The notes: generated by a model from the sequence alone, not told the origin. A DNA stretch of 64,000 bases from Streptomyces sp. AC555_RSS877 (GCF_019049245.1 NZ_JAGMUK010000040.1:1-64000), one strand, 5' to 3'. Counted from the stretch's first letter, positions 1 through 9,168 are shown. A program made the numbers and translations.

Positions 1-96
1 GCCCCGATCTTCGACCTCGTCGACTACGGCGTCGTCGGCGACCTCTTCGACGTCGTCCCCCAGCTCACCGAGGAGATCACGACCCGCAAGGGCTGA
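1..96 (+). CDS. etfA: Electron transfer flavoprotein alpha subunit, C-terminal end (partial)
   Basis: Only the last 31 codons lie in the window, ending in TGA. The peptide reads as the typical EtfA C-terminus: a DYGVVGDLF segment followed by VVPQLTEEI and a basic tail. In the family this end belongs to the FAD-binding domain of the alpha subunit, which passes electrons from acyl-CoA dehydrogenases to the respiratory chain. The upstream part, including the partner etfB, is outside the window. The assignment rests on a short but characteristic stretch. Confidence 0.75.
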   Translation, partial: APIFDLVDYGVVGDLFDVVPQLTEEITTRKG

Positions 97-138
97 TCAC
101 GGCCAACTGCCGCACGACCATGAAGGAGTTCTCCGCTG

Positions 139-839
139 ATGCGCATCGTGCTGGTCGGGCTGCCCGGCGCAGGGAAGGGTACGCAAGCCGCGTACCTGGC
201 CAAGAACCTTTCCGTTCCGCACGTCTCCACGGGAGACCTGTTCCGGGTGAACATTCGTCAAGGCACGGAGCTGGGCAAGCAGGCGCAGGAGTACATGCGA
301 GCTGGGCAGTTGGTACCGGACGAGATCACGATCGGCATGGCGAGGTCCCGGATGAAGCAGCCGGACGCCGTCGACGGCTTCCTGCTGGACGGCTTTCCAC
401 GCAGTGTGTTCCAGGCCGAAGCGCTCGACCAACTGCTGAAGGACGACGGCACTCGCTCGAGGTGGTCCTGGATCTGGTACTGCCGCACGAGGAGGCCGTC
501 ACGCGCATTGCCGGCCGGCGGGTCTGCCGGGACGACAGCAGCCACCTCTTCCACGTGACGCACCACGCGCCGCAGGAGCCCGGGCTGTGCGACGTGTGCG
601 ACGTGTGCGGCGGCGGCCTGCACCAGCGACAGGACGACACCGAGGCAACGGTTCGCAAGCGGCTTGAGGTGTTCGACCGTGTTTCCTCGCCGATCACCGA
701 GTACTACCGACTGCGGAATCTCGTGGTCGGGATCTCCGCGCTGGGTTCGGTGGCGGAGGTCACGGAGCGCTCGATGGTGGCTCTGCGTGAGCGTGGTCTG
801 GGAGCGCACAGGGAAGACACACGTGACTGTTATCGGTGA
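139..839 (+). pseudogene. adk: Second adenylate kinase, broken by a -1 frameshift
   Basis: The first 105 or so codons encode a normal adenylate kinase start: P-loop GLPGAGKGTQ, STGDLFR, and LLDGFPR. At about 450-456 the reading frame must change: the rest of the enzyme (LEVVLDLVLP, RIAGRRVCR, TVRKRLEVF, ITEYYR) continues in another frame to the TGA ending at 839. One missing base explains the shift. The lid region also has a 9-bp tandem duplication near 587-604 that turns CDVC into CDVCDVC. Unshifted, the protein would match the roughly 215-220 residues usual for Adk. This looks like a decaying paralogue of the essential housekeeping adk, which should lie elsewhere. A sequencing error could explain the shift, but not the duplication. 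Confidence 0.75.
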
Positions 840-1055
840 GCTCGGCATCTCACTGGTGAACGTATGGCATATCCGGGAGCGGGTGGTGAAAGATCCGGAT
901 CGACCGACCCCGCCGCACTTTCGACGTGTGCGAATTCCCCGGAGGAGTCGGTCGAACGAACATCAGGTCACGCGGAAGGCGCTCCGGTAAGCACCTCCAC
1001 CCGGCCGGAGTCGAGCGAGTGTTAGGCGCTGACCACCGCAAGAGAGCCCTTCCTC
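840..1055. other. Short non-coding stretch with no recognisable gene
   Basis: Between the adk remnant and the next gene fragment no reading frame resembles a protein I know and no clear hairpin stands out. With the fragments on either side it makes a roughly 1-kb zone of gene decay. Confidence 0.4.
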
Positions 1056-1057
1056 AC

Positions 1058-1145
1058 GAGCGGGCCGAGATATCTGTTGAAGTACCAGGCGCCCAAAGCC
1101 CGTCGAGCACGATCGCCTTGTGGCCGTTCGCGTTCAGCAGGGCAG
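1058..1145 (-). pseudogene. C-terminal remnant resembling a TIGR03118-type protein
   Basis: On the minus strand the frame reads LNANGHKAIVLDGLWAPG and then stops soon after. The pattern ANG-x-x-I-V-x-DGLWA is like the conserved C-terminal motif of secreted TIGR03118-family beta-propeller proteins, where it is normally followed by a longer conserved tail. Here nothing upstream or downstream continues the domain, so it is at best a fragment. The assignment is from memory of the motif and is weak. Confidence 0.3.
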
Positions 1146-1176
1146 GCCGTGGCGGGGGAGAGGGGCGGAGGGCAGG

Positions 1177-3123
1177 TCAGGACGGGATGATCTGCCATTG
1201 CTGCCGCGTCTGTGACGCGTACGGCTGCTGTTCGATGTTGGCTCCGTCGGCGGTGCTGCCCTCGTCGACGCCGAGGCAAAGCCCGCTGTAGCGGTTGATG
1301 AGGAAGTAGGTTCCGTCACCGGTGGGCGTGACGGCCCAGTGCTGCTGGGGGGCGCCGGCGTCTCCCCAGATGCCGACGTTGCCGCCGTCCGCGCGCGAGA
1401 GGCCCGCGACCTCCAGAAGCTTGCCGCTGCCCACACCCTTGATCTTGTAGTAGCCGTCGCCGGTACCGGTGAAGGTCCACTTCTGGTTCGTCTGGTTGAG
1501 CCATGGCCACTGATCGACGTTGGTGCCGTTGGCGGTGCGCGCGCCCTCCACGTCGGCGACCTTGCCACTGTGCCGGGCGACCAGCCGGTAGACGGTACCG
1601 TCGCCGGGCAGCGTGGTGGACACCAGCGCCGGCCTGACCGACCGGCCGCCGATCCTGACGCCGCTGATGTTGGCGTAGCCGCCGGTGGCCGCGTCGACCC
1701 GAATCCGTACGAAGCCCACGTTCCGGTTGGGCCACTCGACCAGCTTGGTCTTACGGTTGCCGGCCCAGGTGCCGGTGGCGACCTGAGCGAAGGTGACACC
1801 GTCGGTGCTGGTCAGGATGGTGTACGAGGTGATGTCGCCGTCGGTGGAGTCGTCGCGGTTCCACTGCTTGGGCAGGTACTCCAGGGTGGAGACGTTGCTC
1901 CACACGCCGCCCAGGTCGATGGTGATGGTCTGCGGTAGTGACAGGCCCCAGGTCGACCAGCAGGTCTCGTAGCGGACGTCGCTGAGTCCGTCGATGGCGT
2001 GGAGCGGTCCCTCGCCGGTGTGGAAACCGGTGGCGTACGCGCTGACCGGTGTGACGGGGTGCTCGGCGCGCAGCAGTTGGGCGGGCAGCGGCGGCCGAGA
2101 GGTGTTCGGGCTCCAGGCCGCGCCGACCTCGGTGAGCCGGTTGACGACGTTGGTGTCCAGCAGGCCGTTGCGGTTGGGCGGGCAGTTGAGGATGAACGAG
2201 GTGTACTTCGGCTCCAGATCGGCCAGGTGCGACAGAATCGCGGCTCTGCTCATCAGGCCCTCGGTCGGGGTGGAGGGGTGCCAGAACCAGCCGTTGCTGA
2301 TGGTCTGTCCCTGCATGCCGGCGTAGGTGTTGCCCGCCGGCGCCGTGACGCCCAGCGGCTCCTCGAAGAAGATCGCGTCGCTGAGGAAGGGCTCCGACAG
2401 CCCGCCGATGTCGATCATGACGCAGTCCGGCTGCAGCTCCTTCACCAGCGAACGGATCCTCTGGTAGGAGACGGCCTGCTGACCCATCTGCCATGCGTAA
2501 CCATCAGTCATGAACAGGTCGACGGTGCCGTAGTTGGTGAGCAACTCGCGAATCTGGCCGAGCATGAAGGTCATGTGGTCGGGCTTGATGGCATCGGTGA
2601 TGTCCAGCCCGGTCACCTTGTGCCGGCTCTCCCACGCCTCGACGCCGAAGGTACGGTCCCAGATCGAGTAGTAGAACCCGACCTTCAGCCCCTTCGCCCG
2701 GAACGCATCGCAGTACGCCCGCACCACGTCCTGCTTGTAGGAACTGTTCGCGACGTTCTGGGTGCCATAGGCGCTCGGCCACAGGGCGAAACCGTCGTGA
2801 TGCTTGGTGGTCAGGATGCCGTACCTCATCTTCGCGGCGACCGCCGCGTCAGCCCACTGCGCGCAGTTGACGCTCGGGGGAGCGAAAAGGGTGGGGCTCT
2901 GGTGGGGTTCGGCCCACTCCTGGTTCGTGAACGTGCCCAGGCTGAAGTGGTTGAACATGCCGAACCGCATGTCGACCATCTTGCCCAGGTTGGTCTGCGC
3001 GTCCGCGGCGGCCGCCTGCGACAGGAGGCCGGAGAAGCCGGGGATGATCGGCAGGGCGGTCGCGGTGGTCGCCGCACCCGCCGCGGCGAGAAGCGTACGG
3101 CGAGTCATTCTGCGTGAGGACAT
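1177..3123 (-). CDS. Secreted GH29 alpha-L-fucosidase with discoidin-like and ricin-type domains
   Basis: This 648-residue protein starts at an ATG 7 bases after AGGAG. It has an exported N-terminus with two RR pairs (MSSRRMTRRTLL) and an alanine-rich core, so probably Tat export. The catalytic domain (about residues 45-350) shows GH29 marks: RFGMFNHFSLG, GILTTKHHDGFALWPS, and DLFMTDG, whose Asp sits where the family's nucleophile lies. An F5/8-type region follows (about 355-495), then a ricin B/CBM13-like domain with repeated Q-x-W motifs (about 500-648). It should release L-fucose outside the cell for the importer and catabolic operon that begin at 9.3 kb. It stands alone on the minus strand, and I could not find the operator shared by the other fucose promoters in front of it. 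Confidence 0.85.
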   Translation of the reverse strand: MSSRRMTRRTLLAAAGAATTATALPIIPGFSGLLSQAAAADAQTNLGKMVDMRFGMFNHFSLGTFTNQEWAEPHQSPTLFAPPSVNCAQWADAAVAAKMRYGILTTKHHDGFALWPSAYGTQNVANSSYKQDVVRAYCDAFRAKGLKVGFYYSIWDRTFGVEAWESRHKVTGLDITDAIKPDHMTFMLGQIRELLTNYGTVDLFMTDGYAWQMGQQAVSYQRIRSLVKELQPDCVMIDIGGLSEPFLSDAIFFEEPLGVTAPAGNTYAGMQGQTISNGWFWHPSTPTEGLMSRAAILSHLADLEPKYTSFILNCPPNRNGLLDTNVVNRLTEVGAAWSPNTSRPPLPAQLLRAEHPVTPVSAYATGFHTGEGPLHAIDGLSDVRYETCWSTWGLSLPQTITIDLGGVWSNVSTLEYLPKQWNRDDSTDGDITSYTILTSTDGVTFAQVATGTWAGNRKTKLVEWPNRNVGFVRIRVDAATGGYANISGVRIGGRSVRPALVSTTLPGDGTVYRLVARHSGKVADVEGARTANGTNVDQWPWLNQTNQKWTFTGTGDGYYKIKGVGSGKLLEVAGLSRADGGNVGIWGDAGAPQQHWAVTPTGDGTYFLINRYSGLCLGVDEGSTADGANIEQQPYASQTRQQWQIIPS

Positions 3124-4418
3124 GGCCCACTCCTGTGGATCGATGGCATTGACTGCGGTGACGACATCCCAGACGGCAGTCGACGGCCTGGGCGCCGGGG
3201 CATGCACGGTGGTCAGAGTTGCTGTGAAACGGTGCTCCGCAGGAACCTGCCGGCCGGGCGGGTGCCTGGCGGAAGCCGCATGGCCGGGTTCGGTCACCGT
3301 CGGCGGTGCCGGTGAAACCGGGATGCGCGGTCACGGTGACGGAGCGGCCTGGGCGGACCATCCGGCGATGTGTCGGGAGCGCACTCAGGGAGGCGGTCGG
3401 TAGGAGCATGACGGCGCGCAGGGCATCAGGAGCTCCTGCACGGATAAAGGGCACGGATGGAGAGCGAAGCCCGCCCTCGGCGGACCGCCATGCCGGCGGG
3501 CATCCCCTCTACGGCTGATCGGCTCTGACAACGTGCCTTCCTAACTCTTCGCGTGACAACGCACCGTGCTGCGGCTCGACAAACCGGGCTGAACGGAGTG
3601 GCTAGTCACCTCAGACGGGGAGCAGGGGGGGAGACCACCCGCATGGTGTGTTTCGCCGGAGTGACATCGGATCTATTAACAAGCTTAAGGGCTGAGTCTG
3701 TCTAGAGGATCGACAGAAACCTCTTGCTCATGGCCTGTGACCCACTCAATCCTCTGGACCAAGCAACCGGGACACAGTGTGCGAAGGAGTCAATAGATCG
3801 GATGAATGGAGGGGGTGAGGCCGTTATGGACGCACCTCGGGATGCGGTAGTCGCCCGCACCGGGCAGCGGCGGACCGGACCCGGGCAGGGTGATGACGCG
3901 TCCCCGCGGAGGTCTGCTCCTGAGCCACGAACTGGCGGCGCGCCGGGCCCGGTCGGGGGTGCTGCAAATCCCTGTCACCCGGCGCTTGTTGTCGTCCACG
4001 TCTTCGCGCGGGCAGGTGGTCATGGCCTGAGCGCCTTCCGGCCGGTGCTCGCGTCGGCCTGGGCACTGCCGGCGAGTACTCCAGGCCGTCGGAGTCGATG
4101 TGTCGTGCGTCACACCACCCCATTGGTTACGTTGAGGTGACTGGTTACCGATGGTGAGTATGGAGCTGCAGCAGGAGCTCGCAGGTCGCGGCACATGTCT
4201 ACTTCAACGGTGTCGACCTGCTGCGGATCGAGGGCGCGCGCATCCCAGGGTCACGCTCTTCTCGGCGGGCAGGCCGGTCGAGGACGAACCGAGGAGCAGG
4301 TCTGCCGAAACCTGACCGCGCGTCGTTGATCCATCCCGAGTCGCGCACGTCGCGCCTCGCACCCCACCCGTAACGGTAGTTGTACCGCCTCCATGTCAGA
4401 GGCCTAAGGAGTGTTGTC
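3124..4418. other. 1.3-kb region without a supported gene
   Basis: The first 600 bases must hold the promoter of the GH29 fucosidase, but no clear -35/-10 pair was identified. An AT-richer patch around 3660-3695 is unusual for this GC-rich sequence. Between about 3790 and 4330 there are open frames on both strands, none of which I recognise. At 4197-4260 the plus strand reads VYFNGVDLLRIEGARIP, which could be a protein fragment but has no clear start or continuation. The region looks like decayed sequence. Confidence 0.4.
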
Positions 4419-4814
4419 ATGACCAGCAAGAACGTCGACATCGCGCGTGAGTACTTCCAGGCCGTCCAGAAGGGTGACCTCGCCAAGGTGGGCGAGCTTC
4501 TGGACGAGGAGATCGTCTGGCATCAGCCGGGCGCCAACCAGTTTTCCGGTGAGCGCAAGGGGCGCGACGCCGTCTTCGCGATGCTCGGCGGGATGATGGA
4601 GGCGAGCCGGGGCTCATTCGCCATCGACGCCATCCACGCCCTCATGGGCAACGGCGACATGGTGGCCGCCTCGATCCACTTCGCCGGGCGGCGCGAGGAC
4701 GCGTCCATGAGCATGGACGGCGTGGATGTTCTGCGCGTCAAGGACGGCAAGATCGTCGAGATGTGGCTGTTCTCCGGCGACCAGGTGGCCGAGGACGCCT
4801 TCTGGGGGAAGTAG
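4419..4814 (+). CDS. SnoaL/NTF2-like small protein
   Basis: The 131-residue product starts at an ATG after TAAGGAG (4405-4411). It has the NTF2-like cone-fold pattern: an N-terminal helix (IAREYFQAVQKGD), the LLDEEIVWHQPG segment, the FSGERKGRDAVFAML segment, and a C-terminal strand pair ending DVLRVKDGKIVEMWLF. Members act as small isomerases, cyclases or ligand-binding proteins. No partner gene is nearby, so no substrate can be proposed. It converges with the beta-helix gene and is followed by a strong hairpin at 4947-4983. Confidence 0.75.
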   Translation: MTSKNVDIAREYFQAVQKGDLAKVGELLDEEIVWHQPGANQFSGERKGRDAVFAMLGGMMEASRGSFAIDAIHALMGNGDMVAASIHFAGRREDASMSMDGVDVLRVKDGKIVEMWLFSGDQVAEDAFWGK

Positions 4815-4946
4815 GTAGCCCGCGTCCTTCCGAGGCGAAAGCCGTCCGGCGAACTCCGGGCGCGCGGGCCGTGGCGGGCCGCTCGGCGTCGGCGCATCCG
4901 CTGTCGGCGATCAGGATCCGCCCTGTTTGAACAGGCCGACTCGCCC

Positions 4947-4983
4947 GGCCGCTGCGGTGGGCCACGCGCGCACCGCAGCGGCC
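4947..4983. terminator. Bidirectional hairpin between convergent genes
   Basis: A perfect 13-bp inverted repeat (GGCCGCTGCGGTG and its complement, arms 4947-4959 and 4971-4983) surrounds an 11-base loop. It sits between the stop codons of the plus-strand SnoaL-like gene and the minus-strand beta-helix gene, so it can serve both. There is no U-rich tail, which is common for actinobacterial terminators. Confidence 0.65.
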
Positions 4984-5025
4984 CACGCGGAGCACGTTTC
5001 GGGGCTCGTGACCCGGACCGCTTCG

Positions 5026-8000
5026 TCAGCTGACGGAGAACTGGCTGAAGGTCGCGGTGCCGATACTTCCGGCGTGGGCCGTGGAGAACATGCCCGCGTC
5101 CAGGGTGCTGTTCGCCCCGGTCAGTGTCGCGGTTCCGACAGTGGTCCAGGTGGTGCCGTCGGCGGAGTAGGAGCCGGTGACCGACGTGCCGCTCCTGACC
5201 AGGCGGAGCCAGACCGGGGCGACGGTGGCGCTTCCGGTCTTGATGGTGTTGGTGTCGAGGTAGCCGTCACCGTTGGAGTCCGACGACAGGGCTATTCCGT
5301 TGCCGGGGGTGGTGGCGAGGACGAGGTACCCGGTGGACGAGCCGGCGGAGGCGATGTTGTTTCGCAGCATGAGGCCGGCTTTGGCCCAGCTGTTGGTCTT
5401 GTCCTGACTGGCGACGCGGACGGTGACGGTCGAGGACGTTCCGGCGGCCCCCGTCTGGTAGGCGGCGGCGTACTCGTCGTCGTATGCCGTGCCGGAGCGC
5501 CATACGTCGATGCCCGCGCTGGTCAGGGAGGTCACTCCGCCGCTTTGGCTGACGGCGGCCGGAATCGAACCGTATGCCTTGTAGGGAGAGGTGACGATGC
5601 GCAGGTTGCTGAAGGTCGCGCTGCCGGCGGTGGTGCTGTGGGCCGTGTGGATGACACCGGCGTCCTGGGTGGCGGCCATGGACGGCAGGGTCACCGTCGA
5701 GCCGACCTGGGTGAAGGTGGATCCGTCGGTGGAGTAGTGGGCGGACACCTGGGTGGCGGTGCGGGTGAGCCGCAACCAGACCGGTGCCTTGACGGTGGCA
5801 GCGGTGTTGGTGAGCTGGTCGAGGTAGCCGTCGGCGTTGGAGTCCCGCTGGAAGCTGACTCCGTTGTTCGGGGTCACCACCACAGCCGCGTATCCGGCGG
5901 AGGAGCCGTCGTTCGTGAGGTCGTTGCGCAGGACGACGCCGGCCTTGGCCCAGCCGTTGGTGTTGTCCAGGTTGTCGACCCGGGCGGTCACTGACGTGCC
6001 ATCGACAGCTGCCCCGTTTCGGAAGACGGTGCCGTACTCGTCGTCGTGCTGTCCGCCGGCACCCCAGATGTCCTTGCCCGCGTCGGTGATCGTGAAGTGG
6101 CCGCCGCTCTGGCCGGTGTTGGCGGGGGTGGAGGAGTAGGCGCTGTAGGGGGAGCTGACGGGGTCGGTGGTCAGCGGACGGTACAGGGGCTGGATACCGG
6201 CGTTGTTCATGACCGTCTTGGCGGCTGACGGCCAGTTGCCGTTGCTGACGACGACGGTGCCGCTCACCACGTTACCGCGGCCGTCGGTGTTGGTGATGAT
6301 CGAGGAACTGTTGCTCGTCCAGTTGTCGGTCAGGGTCAGGGCGCCGGTGTTGTTGACCGAGGTGCTGTTCTGCTGGGCCCAGCGGCCGGTGTTGCGGAAG
6401 ACGTTGTTGGTGTCCGTGAAGTTCCGGGAGCCCTCGTCGTGGTAGAAGCCGAACCAACCGTTGTTGCTGTGGCAGTAGTTGCGTTCGAAGGTGCTGCCCG
6501 GTGACGCCGACAGGGTGTACATGCAGCCGCCGTCGGTCATCTGCTGCATGAGGTCGTGGATGTAGTTGTCGGTGACGTCGTTGTTCGCGGCGGTGGTCGC
6601 GGTGGTGTAGGTGGGCTGGTAGCTGTACAGGCCCCGGTTGACGTAGTCCTGGCTGCCGCCTATGTCGTTGACGCCCCAGCCGTAGCCGATGGTGATGCCG
6701 GAGTAGGGCAGGTTGTACACCTCGTTGTGCGAGACGGTCGCGCCGTTCACGTAGGTGACGAGGATGGCCGACATGTCGCGGTACTCCAACGCCACGTCGT
6801 GGATGAGGTTGTTGCTGAGTGTGATGTTCTGGTTGGTCATCCGGCTGTCACTGGGGTGGTGCGCGTTTGCCTGGATGCCGCCGACGACGATGCCGCCGCC
6901 CGCGTCCTGGGTGAAGACGTTGCCGGTCGCGGTGATGGTGTCGGCGCCGAGCCCCACGCCGGTGGTGTGGGCGCCCGCGTCGTTGCCGATGCCGAGGCCG
7001 CTCTGTCCGAGCTGGGTGAACTGGTTGCCGGTGAACGTGATGTGGTCGGCGGCCGAGACCTGGACGGCGGAGGGCATCTGGTCCCAGTGGGGGCGGGTTG
7101 CTTCGAAGAGCGGGCAGCCGCTCTGGCACGAGGTCAGCGCGTCCGACGGGCGGTCCCAGGTACCGGAGATGTACGCGCCGGTCTGCTGGCTGGCGTAGCC
7201 GTGGGCGGTGGGGTTCAGCCAGCTGGTGCCCGAGAACTGCAGCCCTGAGAAGGCGATGTGGGTGGCGGGGGAGGAGTACGTGCCTCCGACGCCGATGAGC
7301 GACTCCAGCTTCGGCACCTCGACGTCGGCCTCACTCATGTCCTGCCCGGTGAGCGGCTTGTAGTACAGGGTGCCGGTAGCGGTGTCGAGGTACCACTCGC
7401 CGGCCGTGTCAAGGAACTCGTAGGCGTTCTCGATGTAGAGGGGGCCGTCGTGGAAGGGGCTCGTCAGGGTGTCGTAGCCGAACGTGTTGTTGTCCCACGA
7501 GGGCTGGGCCATGGTGATGGTGCCGCTGCTGATGTTGGTCACCGGGGCATAGCGGTCGGTGAAGGATCCGATGCCGTGGATCTCGGTCCGGCCGGGGTGC
7601 GCGAGGCTGTTGAGGTAGCTCAGCGAGCTGTTGGTGAAGGTGTAGCCGTTGGTGGTCGCGGTCAGGTGGGAGCGGGTGACGTCGGCGCGGGCCCTGGTGG
7701 CCAGGACGCCGTCGACGGACAGATGGCGGGTGTCGAAGCCGGTGCCGACGTTGCTCTTCCAGATGTTCTTGGCCGAGTCCTGCACGATCCAGCCGGTGGC
7801 CTTCTGCGCTCCGGTGATGACGGGATGGGCGCCCAGGGCGGCCTTCCAGTTCACCGTGTGGCCGCCTGTGCCGGAGTCCGCCGAGGTGAAGGCGAGGGGC
7901 GAGGAGAGCCGGTAGGTGCCGTCGGCGAGCTCGACCGTGATGTCACCTGTCATGGCGTCGTTGCTCGCCCGCACCTGGGTCTTGGCCTGGGTGAGGGAGC

Positions 8001-8184
8001 ACGGCTGGCTCGTGGAGCAGGCGGTGCCGGAGCCGTTCGGTGCGGCGTAGAGCGTCGTGCCGGCGGCGAAGGCGGGGCCGGCCTGGGTGAGGACTGCCGC
8101 GGACGAGGCAGTGAGGACGGCGGCTGTGGCCAGCCATGACCTGAGACGGTCAGGAAGCGCGGGACGTATGCGGGTGGGTCGCAT
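5026..8184 (-). CDS. Large secreted right-handed beta-helix protein, probable glycoside hydrolase (GH141-like?)
   Basis: The 1052-residue product starts at an ATG after GGAAGG. It has a Sec-type signal (cleavage near AFA|AG, about residue 40). Residues 40-680 look like a right-handed parallel beta-helix, rich in short N/S/T/G strands such as ITLSNNLIHDV, VSHNEVYNLPYSGITIGYGWG and VTDNYIHDL. Two related C-terminal modules follow (about 695-870 and 880-1052), each starting SPY-x-AY or SPYKAYGS and containing W-R/G-x-G-x-x-x-DDEY, NxWAKAGxxLRN, DSNxDGYLD and PVWLRLxR; they resemble DUF1349/laminin-G-like beta-sandwiches. Beta-helix families include GH141, which has an alpha-L-fucosidase member. 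The promoter carries the same operator as the fucose operon, so it probably acts on a fucose-containing glycan. The exact activity cannot be read from the sequence. Confidence 0.75.
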   Translation of the reverse strand: MRPTRIRPALPDRLRSWLATAAVLTASSAAVLTQAGPAFAAGTTLYAAPNGSGTACSTSQPCSLTQAKTQVRASNDAMTGDITVELADGTYRLSSPLAFTSADSGTGGHTVNWKAALGAHPVITGAQKATGWIVQDSAKNIWKSNVGTGFDTRHLSVDGVLATRARADVTRSHLTATTNGYTFTNSSLSYLNSLAHPGRTEIHGIGSFTDRYAPVTNISSGTITMAQPSWDNNTFGYDTLTSPFHDGPLYIENAYEFLDTAGEWYLDTATGTLYYKPLTGQDMSEADVEVPKLESLIGVGGTYSSPATHIAFSGLQFSGTSWLNPTAHGYASQQTGAYISGTWDRPSDALTSCQSGCPLFEATRPHWDQMPSAVQVSAADHITFTGNQFTQLGQSGLGIGNDAGAHTTGVGLGADTITATGNVFTQDAGGGIVVGGIQANAHHPSDSRMTNQNITLSNNLIHDVALEYRDMSAILVTYVNGATVSHNEVYNLPYSGITIGYGWGVNDIGGSQDYVNRGLYSYQPTYTTATTAANNDVTDNYIHDLMQQMTDGGCMYTLSASPGSTFERNYCHSNNGWFGFYHDEGSRNFTDTNNVFRNTGRWAQQNSTSVNNTGALTLTDNWTSNSSSIITNTDGRGNVVSGTVVVSNGNWPSAAKTVMNNAGIQPLYRPLTTDPVSSPYSAYSSTPANTGQSGGHFTITDAGKDIWGAGGQHDDEYGTVFRNGAAVDGTSVTARVDNLDNTNGWAKAGVVLRNDLTNDGSSAGYAAVVVTPNNGVSFQRDSNADGYLDQLTNTAATVKAPVWLRLTRTATQVSAHYSTDGSTFTQVGSTVTLPSMAATQDAGVIHTAHSTTAGSATFSNLRIVTSPYKAYGSIPAAVSQSGGVTSLTSAGIDVWRSGTAYDDEYAAAYQTGAAGTSSTVTVRVASQDKTNSWAKAGLMLRNNIASAGSSTGYLVLATTPGNGIALSSDSNGDGYLDTNTIKTGSATVAPVWLRLVRSGTSVTGSYSADGTTWTTVGTATLTGANSTLDAGMFSTAHAGSIGTATFSQFSVS

Positions 8185-8268
8185 GTGACACCTTCCGGGA
8201 GGTTCAGGGGGCCCGGTGCTCTTGGTGGCGGAGAGCCCAGCGGCAAGAGGGGGAAGGGGTAATAGCGA

Positions 8269-8300
8269 TGTAACATTAGACGTCATACGAATTTCGTCAA
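8269..8300 (-). promoter_or_regulatory. Promoter and GntR-type operator of the beta-helix gene
   Basis: On the minus strand, TTGACG (8300-8295) is followed after 16 bases by TAATGT (8278-8273). The spacer holds TCGTATGACGT (8290-8280), one base from the FadR/FCD consensus TNGTNNNACNA. Over 24 bases (8269-8292) the sequence matches the inverse of 9229-9252 in front of the dehydratase operon except for about four positions. The same regulator very probably controls both. Confidence 0.7.
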
Positions 8301-8355
8301 TAGTTCGCGCGCGGCCGACTCGGCCGGACCTGGACACCGGACCTGGGCATGCGAA

Positions 8356-8383
8356 CGCCCCCGGCCTGTCTGGCTCGGGGGCG
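8356..8383 (-). terminator. Hairpin after the GntR gene
   Basis: An 8-bp GC-only inverted repeat (CGCCCCCG and CGGGGGCG, arms 8356-8363 and 8376-8383, loop 12) lies about 18 bases past the stop codon of the minus-strand regulator gene. It lies upstream of the beta-helix promoter and so insulates the two. Confidence 0.5.
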
Positions 8384-8400
8384 GATCGGTGGGAGTGCTC

Positions 8401-9168
8401 TCAGGAGGCGGGGGGGCTCACGTTCGGCAAGCGGCGGCGGCTCCACGCGGTCTGGATGTGGGCCGCCATGGCCTGCGCGGCCCCCTCGGAGTCCCGGTCC
8501 AGCAGCCGCTCGGCGACCGCGCGGTGCTCCGCGTTGGCCCGCTCGCACGCGGTCGCGTCCGGGGTGCCGTTGTACAGGAACGTCGTGCGCGCCTGGGCGT
8601 GGAGGATCCGGATGATGGAACGCCCGAGCCTGTTGTGGGACGCCTGCATGATCCGGTCGTGGAAGGCCACATCGGTCTCGATGAAGCGCGCCGGCAGGAC
8701 GGTCTCCTCGTCGAGCCGGGCGAGCAGCCGCTCGATGGCGCGCAGGTCGTCGTCGGTGGCCAGCTCCGCGGCCTGGGCCGTCATCTGGGCTTCCAGCGTC
8801 GACCGGATGTCGACCAGCTGGTCGAGGACGACGAGCTGGTCGTCATGCTGGACGGTTGCGGCGAGCACGACGGGGTCGAGGAGGTTCCATTCCTCGGGCG
8901 GGGTGACGGTGGTGCCGTAGCCCTGCCGGGCGAGGACCAGCCCCTTGGCCTCCAGGGACTTGACCGCCTCGCGGACGGTGATGCGGCTGACGCCGAACGT
9001 CTCGCAGAGCTCGGGTTCGACCGGCAGGGTCGAGCCCGGCGGGATGACGCCCGACACGATCGTGTCGGTGAGGCTCTCCATGACGGCCTGGGCCAGTCGG
9101 GCCGGACGCTTGGGCCAGGGCTTGAGGACGGGAGGCTCCCCTGCTCTGCCGGCACTGTCCTTGGCCAT
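8401..9168 (-). CDS. GntR-family regulator with FCD domain, likely L-fucose regulon repressor
   Basis: The 255-residue product starts at an ATG after AGGGGG. An N-terminal winged helix (about 25-90) contains LCETFGVSRITVREAVKSL and the wing GLVLARQGYGT. The FCD effector domain follows, with its usual metal-binding pattern: D-x-x-FH in ETDVAFHDRIMQASHN, then H-x-A-V-A in NAEHRAVAERLL, and AAQAMAAHIQ near the end. Such proteins bind sugar acids or similar ligands and release DNA. The gene lies between two promoters that share a TCGTATGACGA-type site, which fits a local repressor. Its effector would be an intermediate of the pathway, perhaps L-fuconate; this is inference. Confidence 0.85.
   Translation of the reverse strand: MAKDSAGRAGEPPVLKPWPKRPARLAQAVMESLTDTIVSGVIPPGSTLPVEPELCETFGVSRITVREAVKSLEAKGLVLARQGYGTTVTPPEEWNLLDPVVLAATVQHDDQLVVLDQLVDIRSTLEAQMTAQAAELATDDDLRAIERLLARLDEETVLPARFIETDVAFHDRIMQASHNRLGRSIIRILHAQARTTFLYNGTPDATACERANAEHRAVAERLLDRDSEGAAQAMAAHIQTAWSRRRLPNVSPPAS

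Noticed and set aside
1999..3117. A 372-codon plus-strand frame opposite the GH29 gene.
   Set aside because: It has no protein-like pattern and lies wholly antisense to conserved GH29 motifs.
3790..4194. A 134-codon minus frame and a 138-codon plus frame in the gene-free region.
   Set aside because: Neither shows a recognisable domain or a convincing ribosome site. They were left as unresolved rather than called as genes.
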